Assembly: GCF_018070325.1 (NCBI RefSeq)
Contig: NZ_JAGPXY010000011.1
Location: 1 to 64,000, forward strand
Reading direction: 5' to 3'
Length of the DNA: 64,000 nucleotides
DNA from: Micromonospora sp. H61
Lineage (GTDB): Bacteria; Actinomycetota; Actinomycetes; Mycobacteriales; Micromonosporaceae
The position numbers were made by a program, and so were the translations under genes. Shown one piece after another: positions 1 to 8,670 of the stretch (position 1 is the first letter of the stretch; each line of letters opens with the position of its first letter). The notes below the pieces were generated by a model. The model had not been told where the DNA came from and did not search any database. It saw only the letters and a list, made by a program, of their open reading frames with translations.

Positions 1-482
1 GGTCGTCGGGCCGGTACGGCGAGGATCCGGCGCCGAGCCGGCGCGGGCGGGGGCCGCTGATCGCGGTACTGGCCGTCGTACTGCTGGTGGTCGCCGTCGC
101 CGGGGCGTTCTGGTTCCGCCGTGGGCAGAGCGACCCGGCGCCGGCAGCCGCGCCGAGCAACTCGGCCGTCGCCGGTGAGCCCAGCGCGGACGCGGTCGAG
201 CCGGCGCCGAGCGCCGCCGCGCCGGAGTCGTCGGCCGATCCCCGCTTCGCGAAGGTCGGTCAGTGCGTCCGCAACGACGGCACCGCCGGCGGCAAGCCGA
301 AGCTGCTGATCAGCGGCTGTACCGCGAAGTCGTACGAGGTGCTGAGCCGGATCGACGGCCCGACCAGCGGCGAGCGGGACGCCGAGGCCAAGTGCGGCAA
401 GGTCGAGGGCTACACCAACTGGTATTTCTTCGACAGTGAGCTGGACACTCTCGACTTCGTCCTCTGCCTCAAGCAACGCTGA
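1..482 (+). CDS. Membrane-anchored protein with four-Cys extracellular domain (5' partial)
   Basis: The reading frame is open from base 3 to the left window edge, so the N-terminus is missing. The visible 159 residues begin with a Gly/Arg/Pro-rich cytoplasmic stretch, then one hydrophobic segment at visible residues 18-38 (LIAVLAVVLLVVAVAGAFWF), an Ala/Pro/Ser linker, and a C-terminal domain with four cysteines (GQCVRNDG, ISGCTAK, AKCGKV, FVLCLKQR). The last part closely resembles the C-terminus of the next gene (FDYVLCLKKR there, LDFVLCLKQR here), so the two are tandem paralogues. The arrangement resembles LppU-type actinobacterial envelope proteins. The function is unknown; the four Cys probably form two disulfides outside the membrane. 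Confidence 0.75.
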   Translation, partial: SSGRYGEDPAPSRRGRGPLIAVLAVVLLVVAVAGAFWFRRGQSDPAPAAAPSNSAVAGEPSADAVEPAPSAAAPESSADPRFAKVGQCVRNDGTAGGKPKLLISGCTAKSYEVLSRIDGPTSGERDAEAKCGKVEGYTNWYFFDSELDTLDFVLCLKQR

Positions 483-505
483 GACCACCCACCCCCGGGG
501 ATGAC

Positions 506-1354
506 ATGACGACCTACGGACCTGCGGGTTCCGACCAGCCGGACGATCCGTACCAGCGCCCGCCCAACGAGCCGGACGGCTCACCACCGGTCGACCCGAC
601 AGTGCCCCAGTGGAGCACCCCGCCGGCCGCTGACGACCCTACCCGCCAGCAGTGGGGTCCCCCGCCGACCGGCGCGGAGCCACCGACGGCACCCATGTGG
701 GCGCCGCCGCCCACCAGTCCGGAGCCGCCGACCACGCCGATGTGGGCGCCGCCGACCACCTCGGACCCGGGTTACCCGCCGCCGGGGCCGTTCCCACCGG
801 CCGGGCCGTACCCACCGGCGGGCCCGATGCCCGGTCAGCCGGCCGGGCCGATGCCGGGTCAGCCACCCGCGCCGTGGGGGCAGCAGCCTCCCGGCGGCTA
901 CGGGATGCCGCCCGTCGCGCCGGCGAAGAAGACCGGCCGCAACGTCGCTCTCATCATCACCGTGGTGGTGCTGCTCGTGCTCTGTCCGTGTCTCGGCCTG
1001 GCCGGATGGGCGGTCTGGAAGGTGGCCGACGCTGGCAGCGACGCGGCGCGTACCCCGTCGACGAGTGCCCCGGGCGTTCCACCCGCGCTGCCCACCGACG
1101 CCCCGACGTCGGCCGCCCCGACTCCGGGCGAGGAGTTCGCCAGGGGTGACTGCGTGGTGAACGACGGCAGTGAGAGCGACGCGGACCTTCGCAAGGTGCC
1201 CTGCGGCCCGAACACCTATCAGGTGCTGCTGCGAATTCCGGCGACCACGGACGGCGACCGGTGCGAGACGCTAGCGCCACAGGCGACCGCGAACTACGTG
1301 CACGACAACTCGGTCGACCTGTTCGACTACGTGCTCTGCCTGAAGAAGCGCTAG
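506..1354 (+). CDS. Pro-rich membrane-anchored protein, paralogue of the preceding gene
   Basis: 282 residues, ATG start 23 bp after the previous stop, so probably co-transcribed. Residues 1-140 are a Pro/Gly-rich cytoplasmic region with internal repeats (WAPPPTSPEPPTTPMWAPP; PAGPMPGQ twice). One membrane segment lies at about 146-171 and contains CPC. A linker rich in Ala/Pro/Thr follows, then a C-terminal domain of about 70 residues with four cysteines (GDCVVNDG, RKVPCGPN, DRCETL, YVLCLKKR) shared with the upstream paralogue. Pro-rich cytoplasmic tails of this kind are common among actinobacterial envelope proteins. The biochemical role is not known. Confidence 0.8.
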   Translation: MTTYGPAGSDQPDDPYQRPPNEPDGSPPVDPTVPQWSTPPAADDPTRQQWGPPPTGAEPPTAPMWAPPPTSPEPPTTPMWAPPTTSDPGYPPPGPFPPAGPYPPAGPMPGQPAGPMPGQPPAPWGQQPPGGYGMPPVAPAKKTGRNVALIITVVVLLVLCPCLGLAGWAVWKVADAGSDAARTPSTSAPGVPPALPTDAPTSAAPTPGEEFARGDCVVNDGSESDADLRKVPCGPNTYQVLLRIPATTDGDRCETLAPQATANYVHDNSVDLFDYVLCLKKR

Positions 1355-1387
1355 CCCGACCTTGCCGATCGCTGGTCCGATTGCCAA

Positions 1388-1427
1388 AACTAGGGCTGTC
1401 TAGCGTCCACGCTAGACAGCCCTAGTT
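1388..1427. promoter_or_regulatory. Perfect 19-bp inverted repeat containing a TCTAGC-N6-GCTAGA operator-like dyad
   Basis: Arms at 1388-1406 and 1409-1427 are perfect complements around CC. The core at 1399-1416 is TCTAGC-N6-GCTAGA, and the same dyad with the same spacing occurs again at 1473-1490. As RNA it could form a terminator-like hairpin for the upstream gene, but there is no U tract. The reuse of the core argues for a protein-binding palindrome. Confidence 0.6.
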
Positions 1428-1472
1428 AGTGGTCGACGGGTCTCGACACGCCGGTAGCCGCATCTATCCATG

Positions 1473-1490
1473 TCTAGCCTCGCAGCTAGA
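1473..1490. promoter_or_regulatory. Second TCTAGC-N6-GCTAGA dyad in the ATPase promoter region
   Basis: TCTAGC at 1473-1478 and GCTAGA at 1485-1490, identical in arms and spacing to the core of the dyad 74 bp upstream. It ends 6 bp before a GATAAT hexamer at 1497-1502, so a bound repressor would cover the -35 region. Confidence 0.55.
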
Positions 1491-1496
1491 TGGCCC

Positions 1497-1502
1497 GATA
1501 AT
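1497..1502 (+). promoter_or_regulatory. Putative -10 box of a leaderless ATPase transcript
   Basis: GATAAT ends 9 bases before the GTG at 1512. That is the spacing expected when transcription begins at or next to the start codon. No Shine-Dalgarno sequence precedes that GTG, which supports leaderless expression. This is inference from spacing only. Confidence 0.4.
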
Positions 1503-1511
1503 CTGCGATGC

Positions 1512-2753
1512 GTGGATCCGGTCCGCAACCCGTACGCGCCGGGCGCCGGTCAGCGTCCGCCCGAACTTGCCGGGCGGGGGCGGGAGCTGGACGTCTTCGA
1601 CATCGTGCTCGAACGCATCGCCCGGGGTCGTCCCGAGCGCAGCCTGATGCTCACCGGGCTGCGTGGCGTCGGCAAGACGGTCCTGCTCAACACGCTCCGG
1701 TCGCAGGCGATCAACCGACTCTGGGGCAGCGGCAAGATCGAGGCTCGACCCGACCAGTCGTTGCGCAGACCGGTCGCCGCCGCACTGCACATGGCGGTCC
1801 GGGAGCTCGCCCCCCGCCACCGCGCACCGGACCGGATCGACGCGTTCCTCGGCGTCCTCAAGGCGTTCGCCCAGCGATCCAACCCGACCGGCCGGGCCGG
1901 TGCCGCCACCAAGCTGCGCGACCGGTGGCAGCCCGGCATCGACGTGCCGGCCGCCAGCGGCCGAGCCGACTCCGGCGACATCGAGATCGACCTGGTCGAG
2001 CTGTTCAGTGACGCCGCCGCCGTGGCCAGTGACGTCGGCACCGGCATCGCCATCTTCATCGACGAGATGCAGGATCTCGGCCCGGAGGACGTGTCGGCGC
2101 TCTGCGCCGCCTGCCACGAGCTGTCCCAGCTCGGCGCGCCGCTGATCGTCGTCGGCGCCGGCCTTCCGCACCTGCCGGCCGTGCTCAGCGCCGCCAAGTC
2201 GTACTCCGAACGGTTGTTCCGCTATCAACGCATCGACCGGCTCGACCGGATCGCCGCCGACCGGGCGCTCTGCGCGCCCGCCGAGCGCGAGGAGGTCGAG
2301 TACGAGCCGAAGGCACTCGACCTGCTCTACGAGAAGTCCGGCGGCTATCCCTACTTCGTCCAGGCGTACGGCAAGGCCACTTGGGACCACGCCCCACGCT
2401 CGCCGATCACCGCCGCCGATGTGCGGGTCGCCGCGCCCGAGGCGGAGGCCGAGCTGGCGGTCGGGTTCTTCGGTTCCCGGTTCGAACGGGCCACTCCCGC
2501 CGAACGCGAGTACATGCGGGCGATGGCCATGATGTCCGCGGTCGAGGGCGAGCCCGGCGCGGTGGTCCGCGACGACATGGACGCCGCGGTGCCCACCGCG
2601 GAGATCGCCCGTGCCCTCGGCCGCAAGCCGGCCAGTCTGTCCCCGGCCCGGGACGCGCTGATCAAGAAGGGGCTGATCTACTCCGGTGAGCGGGGCACCG
2701 TCGCCTTCACCGTCCCGCACTTCGGCCGGTACCTGCGGACACAGCCGGCCTGA
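1512..2753 (+). CDS. AAA/STAND-type ATP-binding protein with C-terminal winged helix
   Basis: 413 residues from the GTG at 1512, which gives the N-terminus V-DPVRNPYAPG; an ATG at 1470 would add 14 residues but lies inside the second dyad. Walker A is GLRGVGKT at about 49-56, Walker B is AIFIDEMQDL at about 180-190, and a sensor-like VVGAGLPHLP follows. The last 80 residues look like a winged helix (EIARALGRKPASLSPARDAL, KKGLIYSGERGTVAF). The layout resembles Orc1/Cdc6-like or AAA_16 family ATPases found singly in many actinobacteria, whose function is poorly known. It could be a transcription regulator acting on the two palindromes just upstream, but this is inferred from position alone. Confidence 0.85.
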   Translation: MDPVRNPYAPGAGQRPPELAGRGRELDVFDIVLERIARGRPERSLMLTGLRGVGKTVLLNTLRSQAINRLWGSGKIEARPDQSLRRPVAAALHMAVRELAPRHRAPDRIDAFLGVLKAFAQRSNPTGRAGAATKLRDRWQPGIDVPAASGRADSGDIEIDLVELFSDAAAVASDVGTGIAIFIDEMQDLGPEDVSALCAACHELSQLGAPLIVVGAGLPHLPAVLSAAKSYSERLFRYQRIDRLDRIAADRALCAPAEREEVEYEPKALDLLYEKSGGYPYFVQAYGKATWDHAPRSPITAADVRVAAPEAEAELAVGFFGSRFERATPAEREYMRAMAMMSAVEGEPGAVVRDDMDAAVPTAEIARALGRKPASLSPARDALIKKGLIYSGERGTVAFTVPHFGRYLRTQPA

Positions 2754-2777
2754 CCCCCGCCGATCGCGTCGACCCGG

Positions 2778-3326
2778 TCAGACCTTCGACCAGGGCGCCG
2801 GAAAGAGCACCTCACCGCGCGGCGGGGGGCCCTCCTCGCTGGTGGACGGCGGCAGCACCAGCGCCTGCCAGGGCTCACCGAGGCCGGCCCACGGGCCGGT
2901 CAGGCCCAGTTCACTCGCCGGGCCGAACCCGAACCGGCGGTAGAAGACCGGGGCACCGAGGACGACGACGAGCCGCTCGCCCAGCTCGGTGGAGGCGTCC
3001 AGGGCGGCCTGCACGACCGCCGTGCCGTGCCCGATACGCTGTCGGTGCGGCGCGACCGCCACCGGGCCGAGGGCCAGGACGGGCACGTCCGAGCCGCGCT
3101 CCGGCCGCAGCCGCACCCGGGTGAGCAGCGCGTAGCCGACCACCTCACCGCCGTACTCGGCGACCATGGCCAACTCCGGCAACCAGGCGGTGGTGTCGCG
3201 TAGCTCGTCGACGAGGCTGACCTCGGGCGGCGTCGCCACGTCCGGGCGGGCGAAGGCGGCGGCCAGTACGCGGCGGACCGGGCCGGCGTCGGCCGGGTCC
3301 TCGGGGCGTAGCCGCAGCGTGGTCAC
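2778..3326 (-). CDS. GNAT family N-acetyltransferase
   Basis: 182 residues from a GTG (VTTLRLRPED). The reading frame extends upstream, but the domain begins here. Acetyl-CoA binding motif A is recognisable in LGPVAVAPHRQRIGHGTAVV (Q/RxxGxG/A), followed by LVVVLGAPVFYRRFGFGPA, typical of the YhbS-like GNAT subgroup. The C-terminal segment GPWAGLGEPWQALVLPP also fits that subgroup. Substrate cannot be deduced. It converges with the preceding ATPase gene, whose stop is 24 bp away, and is divergent from the DoxX gene. Confidence 0.85.
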   Translation of the reverse strand: MTTLRLRPEDPADAGPVRRVLAAAFARPDVATPPEVSLVDELRDTTAWLPELAMVAEYGGEVVGYALLTRVRLRPERGSDVPVLALGPVAVAPHRQRIGHGTAVVQAALDASTELGERLVVVLGAPVFYRRFGFGPASELGLTGPWAGLGEPWQALVLPPSTSEEGPPPRGEVLFPAPWSKV

Positions 3327-3459
3327 CCGCGCGACGTTACCCGCCAGCGCCCGTCCATCCGTGACGGTCGCTCGATTCGGCGTGGCGTACGTGTACGAAC
3401 ACCAATCCGATCCTGCGGTTGACGGGGTAGCAAACGTCGCGACGGGGTATGACTGATCC

Positions 3460-4005
3460 ATGACGCCCGTACGCTCCCTCGCCCGCGCCATGCTGAGCGG
3501 CATCTTCGTGGTCAGCGGGTATCGCAACTTACGCGACCCCGGTCGGCTCGCGGTGGCCGCCAAACCGGTGACCGACAAGGTCGCACCCGTGCTCAAGAAG
3601 GCACACCCGAGCTTCCCCACCGAGACCGAGACGTTGATCCGGCTCAACGCGGCCGTGCAGGTCAGCGCCGGTCTGATGCTGGCCACCGGCCGGTTCAGTC
3701 GACCCGCGGCGCTGGTTCTGGCCGGCACGCTGGTGCCAGTGACCATCGCCGGGCATCCCTTCTGGAACAACGACGACCCGATCGCCAAGAACAACAATCA
3801 GATTCACGTCCTGAAGAACCTCGGGCTCCTCGGCGGTCTGCTGCTCGCCGCGGCGGACACCGGCGGCAAGCCGGGTCTGCGGTGGCGGACGGGCCACCGC
3901 ATCGGCCACTCTCGACGTTCCATGCAACGCGCCGTCCGAACGGCCCGCCGAGAGGCCCGAATCGCCGTCCGCTCCGCGTCCACCGCACGTCGACTCCCCG
4001 GCTGA
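3460..4005 (+). CDS. DoxX-like integral membrane protein
   Basis: 181 residues, ATG start with GACGGGG a few bases upstream. Hydrophobic stretches near residues 8-20, 68-82, 84-100 and 117-133 plus the pattern FVVSGYRNLRDP and GHPFWNNDDP...NQIHVLKNLGLLGGLLL identify the DoxX family (small four-helix membrane proteins, some linked to quinone or redox chemistry). The C-terminal 45 residues are Arg/Ser-rich and probably cytoplasmic. Codon 24 is TTA (3529-3531), a rare codon in high-GC actinomycetes. Specific role unknown. Confidence 0.8.
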   Translation: MTPVRSLARAMLSGIFVVSGYRNLRDPGRLAVAAKPVTDKVAPVLKKAHPSFPTETETLIRLNAAVQVSAGLMLATGRFSRPAALVLAGTLVPVTIAGHPFWNNDDPIAKNNNQIHVLKNLGLLGGLLLAAADTGGKPGLRWRTGHRIGHSRRSMQRAVRTARREARIAVRSASTARRLPG

Positions 4006-4220
4006 CCTGCGTCGATCCGTCTGCGTCCCACCCCCACCCCTCGCTAAGGCCACGAATTACCTGAACCACCCGGTAGGCGTTAACGCGGTGGAAATGTCAA
4101 AAACATGTGTGGGATCGGACACGGTCGCATAACGCGGGAGGCACTGACGTGAGGCGCCGTTCTAGGCTCCGTGCAGGACCTGGACGGGTAGGACGACCTT
4201 GGTACGGGGGTGGCCACGCC

Positions 4221-5687
4221 ATGCCGACGGATGTCGGTAGACGGGCGGACCGCCTCGCCCCAATCCAACGTGTGTCACGCGGCATCGACCGTGTGACGCG
4301 CGGGATCGATCGCAGGAACGTCGTACGGGGCGCCATAGTGGCCGCCGTCGCCTATGCCGCATGGCTTGCCATCGGCACCTTCGGGCGGCCGTACAACTTC
4401 TTCGACATGAAGATCTACCACGGTGCCGTGGTGTGGTGGGCGAGCGGTCACGAGCTCTACGAGTTCATCGCGCCCGAAACCACACTCGGGTTCACCTATC
4501 CGCCCTTCGCCGGGCTGGTGATGCTGCCGATGGCGCAGCTGCCGATCGGCGCGGCCGGCCTGGTCAACGCCGCCGCCAGCATCGCCGCCCTGGCGCTGGT
4601 GCTGGCCGGGCTGCTCCGACCTATCGTGGATCGACTCGGGTGGCCACTGTGGTTCACCGTGGCCCTGGCGGTGCCGCTCGCGGTCGCCATCGAGCCAGCT
4701 CGGGAGACCCTCGGCTACGGCCAGGTCAACATCCTGCTGTTCGCCCTGATCATGGCTGACCTGATCGGCCTTCGCTGGCGGTCCCGCCGGGGCACCCACT
4801 ACGCCGCCACCGACGGCCCGCTGCTGCGCTTCATCTACGGCGGGGCCTGGGCGGGGGCCGGTATCGGCCTCGCCACAGCGGTCAAGCTCACCCCGGCGCT
4901 GTTCATCGCCTACCTGCTGATCACCCGTCAGTGGCGGGTGGCGGCCACCGCCATCGGCACCACGATCGGCGTGACGGTGGGAACCTTCGCAATCGTCGGT
5001 GACGAGTCGCGGACCTATTTCGGCAGCGTGCTGTGGCAGACCGAACGGGTCGGCGCGGCGGACATGACGCCCAACCAGTCCCTCGCCGGACTGCTCGCCC
5101 GGCTGTACGACTCGATCGAGACCCCGGGGCTGCTGTGGCTCGCCTTCTCGGTGCTGGTCCTGGCGCTGGGCCTGTCCCGGGCGGCCAGTTCCCGCGCCGA
5201 CGGTGACGAGCTGACCGCCTTCACGTTGGTCGGTCTCACCGCGAACGTGATCAGCCCGATCTCCTGGACGCACCACCTGGTCTGGGTGATCCCGGCGATC
5301 ATCGTGCTGGCCGACGCCGCCGTGCGTCGCCGCGAGGCGAGCCGGGGGATGCCGCAGCGCACCGGCCAGGGGCCGGCCTTCGGCGGTCTACCCGGGGTCA
5401 ACGGGCTCCGCCCGCCGATCTGGTACCCGACGCTGACCGGGCTCCGCCACGGCTTCGCCGCGATCGGGCTCTACCTGCTCTTCCTGATCTCTCCGATCTG
5501 GCCGTACGAACACCAACTGCCGGAGATGTCGCACTACCAGGACGGCCTGTTCGGGGCACTGATGGAAAACTCGCTCGCCCTCGCGCTGATCGTCCTGGTC
5601 GCCGCGCTGCCCTGGCGTCCAGGCGCGGAGCCGGCGTTCTACGGCGACCGGCTCGCCCGGGCCGTGGTGGTCAACGGCCGCCGCTGA
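4221..5687 (+). CDS. GT87 (DUF2029) family membrane mannosyltransferase-like protein
   Basis: 488 residues from the ATG at 4221, which is preceded by a strong GGGGGTGG at 4206-4213; the frame extends upstream to 4107 but without a ribosome site. It is a polytopic protein with roughly ten membrane segments. The first periplasmic loop carries YNFFDMKIYHGAVVWW, where the Asp matches the conserved acidic residue of GT-C polyprenol-phosphate-mannose transferases such as PimE. VKLTPALFIAYLLITRQWR and SPISWTHHLVWVIP are GT87 hallmarks. The likely role is transfer of a mannose or arabinose-type sugar to an envelope glycolipid or glycan. Its stop lies 4 bp from the convergent moaE stop. Confidence 0.85.
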   Translation: MPTDVGRRADRLAPIQRVSRGIDRVTRGIDRRNVVRGAIVAAVAYAAWLAIGTFGRPYNFFDMKIYHGAVVWWASGHELYEFIAPETTLGFTYPPFAGLVMLPMAQLPIGAAGLVNAAASIAALALVLAGLLRPIVDRLGWPLWFTVALAVPLAVAIEPARETLGYGQVNILLFALIMADLIGLRWRSRRGTHYAATDGPLLRFIYGGAWAGAGIGLATAVKLTPALFIAYLLITRQWRVAATAIGTTIGVTVGTFAIVGDESRTYFGSVLWQTERVGAADMTPNQSLAGLLARLYDSIETPGLLWLAFSVLVLALGLSRAASSRADGDELTAFTLVGLTANVISPISWTHHLVWVIPAIIVLADAAVRRREASRGMPQRTGQGPAFGGLPGVNGLRPPIWYPTLTGLRHGFAAIGLYLLFLISPIWPYEHQLPEMSHYQDGLFGALMENSLALALIVLVAALPWRPGAEPAFYGDRLARAVVVNGRR

Positions 5688-5691
5688 GCGG

Positions 5692-6120
5692 TCAGGGGCA
5701 GTTGACCCATTCGTCGGTGCCGTCGGTGAAGACCTGCCGCTTCCAGATCGGCAGTCGCGCCTTGACCTCGTCGACCAGTCGGGCGCAGGCCGCGAAGGCC
5801 GCCGCCCGGTGCGCGGTGCTCACCGCGGCGACGAGCGCCACGTCACCGATGACCAGGGGGCCGACCCGGTGCGATACCGCCACCGCGTAGACGTCGGGCT
5901 CCGCGGCGATCTCGGCGGCGACCTCGCGCAGCACCTGTGCGGCGCTGGGGTGGCCCTCGTACTCCAGGCTGGTGACCTGGCGACCGTGGTCGTGGTCGCG
6001 GACGACGCCCTGGAAGGACACCACGGCGCCGGCCCGGCGGTCGGCGACCGCCGCCTCGTGCGTGGCGAGGTCGAGCGGCTGGTCGGTGACCTCGCCGAAG
6101 GTGATCGCTGGTGCGGTCAC
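5692..6120 (-). CDS. moaE: Molybdopterin synthase catalytic subunit MoaE
   Basis: 142 residues. MoaE with the small sulfur carrier MoaD converts cyclic pyranopterin monophosphate to molybdopterin. Family signatures seen are [46 protein letters not shown] and the C-terminal [12 protein letters not shown] with the catalytic Lys. The start overlaps the moeA stop by four bases, so translation is probably coupled. It is the last gene of the minus-strand operon moaC-moaB-moeA-moaE. No moaD was seen in the window. Confidence 0.93.
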   Translation of the reverse strand: MTAPAITFGEVTDQPLDLATHEAAVADRRAGAVVSFQGVVRDHDHGRQVTSLEYEGHPSAAQVLREVAAEIAAEPDVYAVAVSHRVGPLVIGDVALVAAVSTAHRAAAFAACARLVDEVKARLPIWKRQVFTDGTDEWVNCP

Positions 6121-7373
6121 GACGCACGCTCCCCGGGAAACAACGGCAGTGGCACGATCGGAACGCGGTCGCCCGGCTCGCCGCTGGTGCCGGGTCGGAT
6201 GACCGCGAACCCGTCCGCGCCGGCCAGGCCCCGCAGCATCGCCGAGCCGACGTGGCGGACCGGGAACGCGACGCCGGCGGACCGGTCCAGTCGGACCAAC
6301 GCCAGGTGGGTGTGGTCACCGCGACCGGGCACCGCCTCGGCCAACGTGACCTGGGGCAGCACCGGCATCGACCGGCCCTGGAGGCCGGCGAGCAGCGGGG
6401 CGACGAGCGACACCAGCGCGACGATGGCGGACTGCGGGTTGCCCGGCAGCCCGGCCACGAACCGGGCTCGCCCGTCGGGGCCGGTCAGCCGGGCCAGCAG
6501 CATGGGGAAGCCCGGGCGGACCGCCACCGTGTTGACCACGTAGTCGGCGCCGAGCGCCTCCAGGGTCGGGTGCAGGTGGTCGACCGGGCCGTTCATCGTG
6601 CCGCCGGTGGTGCAGACCAGATCGGCGTGGCCCAGCGCCGAGCGTAGGGCCGCCACGTGCGCGGGCAGCGTGTCGGCCACCGGGCCGACCACGTCGGACG
6701 GGCGGACCTGGCAGCCGTAGCGCCGCAGCCAGGCCGGGACCGCGGGGCCCAGCGCGTCGCGGATGCGACCGGCCGCGGGCGGGCCCGCCGTCAGCAACTC
6801 GTCGCCGAAGACCAGCAGCGCGGCGCGCGGCGCCCGTCGGACCCGCAGCGTGTCGTGCCCGCAGGCGGCGGCCAGGCCGATCACCGCCGGGTCGACCGGC
6901 GTGCCGACCGGCAACAGTTCCTCATCGGCGTACGCCTCCTCGCCGGGGTTCCGCCACTCGGGTGTCTCCCGGGGAACACCGGTGACCAGGCCGTCAGCGC
7001 TCGTCGACTCTTCCACCCGCAGCACGGCGGTGGCGCCCTCGGGCACCATCGCACCGGTCGCGATCTCGACGGTGGTGTCGTCCTCGGTGAGCGGCGCGGG
7101 GGTGCTGCCGGCCAGGACCCGGCCGACGACGCGCCACGGCCCGCTGCCGCGCACCGCCCAGCCATCCACGCTGGAGGTCGGGAACGCCGGCAGGTCGGTG
7201 CGGGTGGTCAACGGCTCGGCCAGGGTCGACCCGTCGGTGTCGACAAGTGGTCGGGCGGCGGCGGGCAGCGCGGCGGCCAGACCGACCGCGTAGACCCGCG
7301 AGCGGGCTTCTTCCCACCCGGCTGGTGGGGGTGCGGTGACCCGATCCGCTGTGGGTGCGGTTTCCGTGCTCAC
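6117..7373 (-). CDS. moeA: Molybdopterin molybdotransferase MoeA
   Basis: 418 residues, the usual MoeA length. It inserts molybdate into adenylylated molybdopterin. Motifs in order: [13 protein letters not shown] (substrate-binding SxxDGYA-like), [57 protein letters not shown] (TTGG nucleotide/pterin loop) and [14 protein letters not shown] (GLPGNP). An alternative start further in is not favoured because the N-terminal region is conserved in the family. It is separated from moaB by 77 bp and overlaps moaE by 4 bp. Confidence 0.94.
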   Translation of the reverse strand: MSTETAPTADRVTAPPPAGWEEARSRVYAVGLAAALPAAARPLVDTDGSTLAEPLTTRTDLPAFPTSSVDGWAVRGSGPWRVVGRVLAGSTPAPLTEDDTTVEIATGAMVPEGATAVLRVEESTSADGLVTGVPRETPEWRNPGEEAYADEELLPVGTPVDPAVIGLAAACGHDTLRVRRAPRAALLVFGDELLTAGPPAAGRIRDALGPAVPAWLRRYGCQVRPSDVVGPVADTLPAHVAALRSALGHADLVCTTGGTMNGPVDHLHPTLEALGADYVVNTVAVRPGFPMLLARLTGPDGRARFVAGLPGNPQSAIVALVSLVAPLLAGLQGRSMPVLPQVTLAEAVPGRGDHTHLALVRLDRSAGVAFPVRHVGSAMLRGLAGADGFAVIRPGTSGEPGDRVPIVPLPLFPGERAS

Positions 7374-7450
7374 CGACCGAGCCTATCGGCACGGACCGAC
7401 ACCCGCCCGGGCCTGGCGCGCACCGGCCAGTGGTCGCCACCGCGGAGCGG

Positions 7451-7921
7451 TCAGTGGTCCCCGCCGCGGAGCTGGTCGACGGTGTGGCCGAGGATCGGCC
7501 CGAGAACGGCCAGGCCATCCCGGGCACCGCCGGTCGAGCCGGGCAGATTGACCACCAGCATCCGACCGGCGACCCCGGCCAGGCCCCGGGACAGCACCGA
7601 CGTCGGCACGCGGTCACGACTGTGCGCGCGGATAGCCTCGGCAATGCCGGGGATCTCGTAATCCAGCAGGCCCCGGGTCACGTCCGGGGTCTGATCCGTC
7701 GGGGTGACTCCGGTGCCACCGCTGGTCAGCACCACCTCGACACCGTCGGCGCGGGCGGCCCGCAAAGCGTCGCCGACCGGCTCACCGTCGGGCACCACCA
7801 CCGGGTCGTCGACCTGGCAGCCCAGCTCCCGCAGGCCGGCGACGAGCAGCGGCCCGCTGGTGTCGGCGTAGACACCGGCCGCGGCCCGATTGGAAGCGAC
7901 GATCACCCGAGCCCGGATCAC
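7451..7921 (-). CDS. mog: Molybdopterin adenylyltransferase / MoaB-Mog family protein
   Basis: 156 residues from a GTG whose GTGA overlaps the moaC stop, so translation is coupled; a longer frame exists but would overlap moaC more. The product activates molybdopterin by adenylylation before MoeA acts. Signatures: RVIVASNRAAAG at the N-terminus, VVLTSGGTGVTPTD (SGGTG) and LAGVAGRMLVVNLPGSTGG (pterin-binding LPGSP-like). The family name is used variably as moaB or mog; sequence alone does not separate them. Confidence 0.9.
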   Translation of the reverse strand: MIRARVIVASNRAAAGVYADTSGPLLVAGLRELGCQVDDPVVVPDGEPVGDALRAARADGVEVVLTSGGTGVTPTDQTPDVTRGLLDYEIPGIAEAIRAHSRDRVPTSVLSRGLAGVAGRMLVVNLPGSTGGARDGLAVLGPILGHTVDQLRGGDH

Positions 7922-8409
7922 TGCCGGTCCTCCGGCCGAACCCACTCGCCGGTCTTGCCGCCCTCCTTGCGCAGCACCCGGACCGCCTCCACCGAGGCCG
8001 CCGGGTCGACCGCCTTGACCATGTCGACCAGGGCGAGACCTGCGACAGCAACCGCCGTCAGTGCCTCCATCTCCACCCCCGTCCGGTCCGCCGTGCGGGC
8101 AGTGGCCGTGATCTCCACGGTGTCGGCGGTCAACCGCAGGTCGACGGTGACGCCGTGCAGGGCGATCGGGTGACAGAGCGGAATCAGGTCAGGAGTGCGC
8201 TTGGCCCCCATGATCCCGGCCAGCCGCCCGACGGCCAACGCGTCACCCTTGGGTAGCCCGTCGCGATGCAGCAGGTCGATGACCTCGGGCGTGGTCCGCA
8301 GACGGCCGGCCGCGACGGCCAACCGACCCGTCACCGCCTTGGCGGAGACGTCGACCATGCGGGCCGCGCCGGCGCGATCGACGTGGCTGAGCTGCGCGGG
8401 TTCGGTCAC
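7918..8409 (-). CDS. moaC: Cyclic pyranopterin monophosphate synthase MoaC
   Basis: 163 residues. MoaC with MoaA makes cyclic pyranopterin monophosphate from GTP. The motifs LSHVDRAGAARMVDVS, LAGIMGAKRTPDLIPLCHPI, TGVEMEALTAVAVAGLAL and DMVKAVD (conserved catalytic Asp-Lys) are intact. It is the first gene of the operon; moaA is not in the window, so the pathway is completed elsewhere. No riboswitch was recognised in the leader. Confidence 0.95.
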   Translation of the reverse strand: MTEPAQLSHVDRAGAARMVDVSAKAVTGRLAVAAGRLRTTPEVIDLLHRDGLPKGDALAVGRLAGIMGAKRTPDLIPLCHPIALHGVTVDLRLTADTVEITATARTADRTGVEMEALTAVAVAGLALVDMVKAVDPAASVEAVRVLRKEGGKTGEWVRPEDRQ

Positions 8410-8670
8410 GGTCGTGAGCCTATCGGTGCGGTACGACGGCGGTCGGAAGGAGCGGCGTCGCGCTGGCGACGCACCGGGTGCTGACGGCGCAACTGCCCCG
8501 ACGCCGCTCCTCCCTCACCAGCCCACCACCAAGGTCGCTGGGGGGACCCAGCAGCGGGCGCGTGTCGACGACCCGGTTCTGCCCAGGGGCAGAACCTCCC
8601 CCGTTCGTCGATACGGCCGGTAGGTTACCGGGCGTGCCGATAAGAAATCGATAAGCGCCGTTCAGGCTGG
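8410..8670. other. Intergenic region with stable hairpins between moaC and the SARP gene
   Basis: No gene is visible. It holds a 13-bp inverted repeat (8448-8460 with 8499-8511) and a compact hairpin at 8575-8596, which lies inside a longer dyad (GTGTCGACGA near 8562 with TCGTCGATAC near 8605). Both genes read leftward, so this is the 3' region of the SARP gene and the promoter region of moaC. Confidence 0.6.
8575..8596 (-). terminator. Hairpin downstream of the SARP regulator
   Basis: GGTTCTGCCC-AG-GGGCAGAACC is a 10-bp stem with a two-base loop, extended outward by near-complementary flanks. It lies about 75 bases past the SARP stop. No clear U tract, which is usual for GC-rich actinobacterial terminators. 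Confidence 0.5.

Noticed and set aside
8410..8670. Molybdenum cofactor riboswitch before moaC
   Set aside because: The hairpins present read as terminator structures for the SARP gene and do not match the known motif architecture.
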